Source: Calothrix brevissima NIES-22
Lineage (GTDB): Bacteria; Cyanobacteriota; Cyanobacteriia; Cyanobacteriales; Nostocaceae
DNA length: 64,000 bases
NCBI RefSeq assembly: GCF_002367995.1
Contig: NZ_AP018207.1
Coordinates: forward strand, 1,550,001 to 1,614,000
Direction: 5' to 3'
Of this stretch, positions 62,435-64,000 are shown piece by piece. A program made the position numbers and the translations under genes. The first letter of the stretch is position 1; each line of letters opens with the position of its first letter. The notes under the pieces were generated by a model. It searched no databases. It was not told the DNA's origin and saw nothing but the letters and a program-made list of their open reading frames with translations.

Positions 62435-64000
62435 TTATTTTTGTGTCAACAGTAGGTGCAGAGTTTTTAATAGTTCCTGCACTGTATATGGTTTAGACAA
62501 AAATGCTGTATGCTGGAGTGTTTTATCTATCGGTACTTGTTCGCTTGTTGCTAATCCACTAACAGCTATCATAGGTAATTCTGGATTTATGCCATGCAAA
62601 GTTGCAATGGTGGTTGCACCATCCATTTTTGGCATCATCATATCGATAATTGCCACTTTAATTTTATCTTGATTGCGGGCATAAAGTGCGATCGCATCAA
62701 TGCCATCGCTAGCAGAGATAATTTTGTAATTATAGCTTTCTAAAGATGCTTTTGTTACTTCGCGAATTGCTGCTTCATCATCCACTACTAACAGCCATTC
62801 TCCATTACCATTAGGCATTTCGCTATCTTCTGGTATGGGAATTGCTACTGTATTTACCGCAGGTAAGTAGACTTTAAATGTTGTCCCTTTTCCTAGCGAA
62901 CTGGATACGTTAATAAAACCACCATGTCCTTTAATAATACCGATCGCTGTAGATAAACCTAATCCTGTACCGTAACCAAATTCTTTTGTGGTAAAAAATG
63001 GTTCAAAGATTTTATCTAATAGTTCGCTAGGTATACCAAATCCGGTATCCGTAATTGTTAAAACTAAGTAATGACCTACTTGGGCTTCAAAATGTACCTG
63101 ACTATAGATTTCATCAATGTAAATATTATTCGCGGCTATTGTAATTGTCCCGCCATCTGGCATGGCATCGCGGGCATTTAAACATAAATTAATCAATACT
63201 TGATGTAATTGGGTACTATCGCCATAAACAGGGAATAAATCTGCGGCTAATTCTGTAGTTAAGGTAATGGTTTTGGGGAATGTTTCTTGAATAATTTGTT
63301 GCAGTTCATCGATAATTTGCTTGATTTGCAGTACACGGCGATCGCCTTCAATTCCCCGAACAAAAGATAGGACTTGTTTAACTAAATTCGCGCCTCGTTT
63401 GACGTTGGTTTCTACTATCGATAACATTTGCTCAATTTGCTGTCCAGAGGCTTTCATTTTCAGCAGTTGTACTGACATTAATATTGGCGATAATACATTA
63501 TTTAAATCATGGGCGATTCCACTGGCGAGAGTGCCGATACTTTCCATTCTTTGGGCACGTAAAAATTTCTTTTCTAGTTGTTTTTTTTTGGTGATATCAG
63601 TATCAACAATTAAGATAGATTGCGGTTGTAAATGCTCGTCGCGGACTAACATCCAGCGACTAGCAACGATGAGTTCTCTGCCGAATTTACTAGTTTTTTC
63701 TAATTCTCCTTCCCAAGAACCTTGTTGAATTACAGTCTGACAAATTTCTAAATATTGTGCTAAAGGTTCATTGCTAAAAATTTCATGGGCAGTTTTATCG
63801 ATCGCTTCTGCTGCTGTCCAACCATAAAGCTGTTCGGCGCTTTTATTCCACAGCAGAATTTTATTAGATAAATCTCGCAGCACAATTGCATCTGTAGAGA
63901 TATTTAACAATGCAGCTTGTTCGCGTATTTGTTGTTCTACTTGTTTGCGCGTGGTAATATCTTCAAAGATATATAACCGCCCAAAATATTGATCTAGGCG
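62435..64000 (-). CDS. PAS hybrid sensor histidine kinase with receiver domain, 5' end cut
   Basis: The gene enters from the right edge: the frame is open to position 64000, where it reads RLDQYFGRLYIFEDITTRKQ, the tail of an earlier PAS/PAC unit. An apparent TTG start at 63910 is therefore not the true start. Visible parts in order: PAS (LLNISTDAIVLRDLSNKILL), PAC, HisKA with the phospho-His in ASGIAHDLNNVLSPILMSVQ, HATPase (LINLCLNARDAMPDGGTITI, TDTGFGIPSELLDKIFEPFF, GTGLGLSTAIGIIKGHGG) and a C-terminal receiver with Asp in VAIIDMMMPKMDGAT. The signal sensed is unknown. The NTF2-like gene follows by 12 bases. Confidence 0.95.
   Translation of the reverse strand, partial: RLDQYFGRLYIFEDITTRKQVEQQIREQAALLNISTDAIVLRDLSNKILLWNKSAEQLYGWTAAEAIDKTAHEIFSNEPLAQYLEICQTVIQQGSWEGELEKTSKFGRELIVASRWMLVRDEHLQPQSILIVDTDITKKKQLEKKFLRAQRMESIGTLASGIAHDLNNVLSPILMSVQLLKMKASGQQIEQMLSIVETNVKRGANLVKQVLSFVRGIEGDRRVLQIKQIIDELQQIIQETFPKTITLTTELAADLFPVYGDSTQLHQVLINLCLNARDAMPDGGTITIAANNIYIDEIYSQVHFEAQVGHYLVLTITDTGFGIPSELLDKIFEPFFTTKEFGYGTGLGLSTAIGIIKGHGGFINVSSSLGKGTTFKVYLPAVNTVAIPIPEDSEMPNGNGEWLLVVDDEAAIREVTKASLESYNYKIISASDGIDAIALYARNQDKIKVAIIDMMMPKMDGATTIATLHGINPELPMIAVSGLATSEQVPIDKTLQHTAFLSKPYTVQELLKTLHLLLTQK

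Overview
The window is chromosomal DNA from a filamentous, probably heterocyst-forming cyanobacterium (Nostocales: Nostoc, Calothrix, Tolypothrix or a relative). The evidence is the very frequent HIP1 octamer GCGATCGC, a photosystem I psaK gene, the carboxysome shell gene ccmP, a DevBCA-type exporter, pentapeptide-repeat proteins, and the heptanucleotide repeats (TTGACTG/TTGACGG type) that fill many gaps between genes. No rRNA, tRNA or CRISPR array was found. Both window edges cut a gene: a peptidylprolyl-isomerase-like gene at the left and a PAS/histidine-kinase/receiver gene at the right.

1-6.2 kb: a minus-strand group reading HTH protein, C39-peptidase ABC transporter with an N-terminal cyclic-nucleotide-binding-like domain, HlyD adaptor, PPIase-like protein. 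This is an export machine for double-glycine-leader peptides. 6.9-13.9 kb: housekeeping (hom, mtnA, psaK) mixed with small secreted proteins, a metallophosphoesterase and a TMEM175-like protein. 14.1-15.8 kb: a converging DNA methyltransferase and putative PD-(D/E)XK restriction endonuclease in a stretch where I saw no complete HIP1 site. 16.1-30.4 kb: sufE, DUF3153/TPR pair, recJ, a GNAT, a stand-alone RecB-like nuclease, a MinD/ParA ATPase next to a heme-binding DUF3365 sensor, and a J-domain/TPR protein.

31.0-33.2 kb: the most striking locus, a tandem array of seven short bacteriocin-like precursor genes (six open, one frameshifted exactly after the double glycine) closed by a clear terminator. 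Each has a textbook C39 leader and a Cys-free core, so these are plausible cargo for the exporter 25 kb away. 33.5-46.3 kb: an RppA-like response regulator, hisG, a glutamine-synthetase-like enzyme, a photolyase split into two genes in reversed domain order, pentapeptide proteins, a LysR/aspartoacylase divergent pair, ccmP, a retropepsin-like protease and a Gfo/Idh/MocA oxidoreductase.

46.5-64 kb: a multicopper oxidase, the devBCA operon with a divergent TetR gene and two matching operator-like sites, a TIGR02452-type (PARG-like) gene interrupted by a complete 1.5 kb insertion sequence with 6-bp target duplication, a group 2 sigma factor, a HerA-like ATPase, a glutathione-transferase-like protein, a fasciclin-domain protein, an NTF2-like protein and the sensor kinase. 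Several small dispersed elements recur: a ~100-bp element with a GGCATGGCATTGCCATGCC-type core (three copies), a double-hairpin element (two copies), a GTTGGGTT inverted-repeat element (four copies) and many short tandem repeats.
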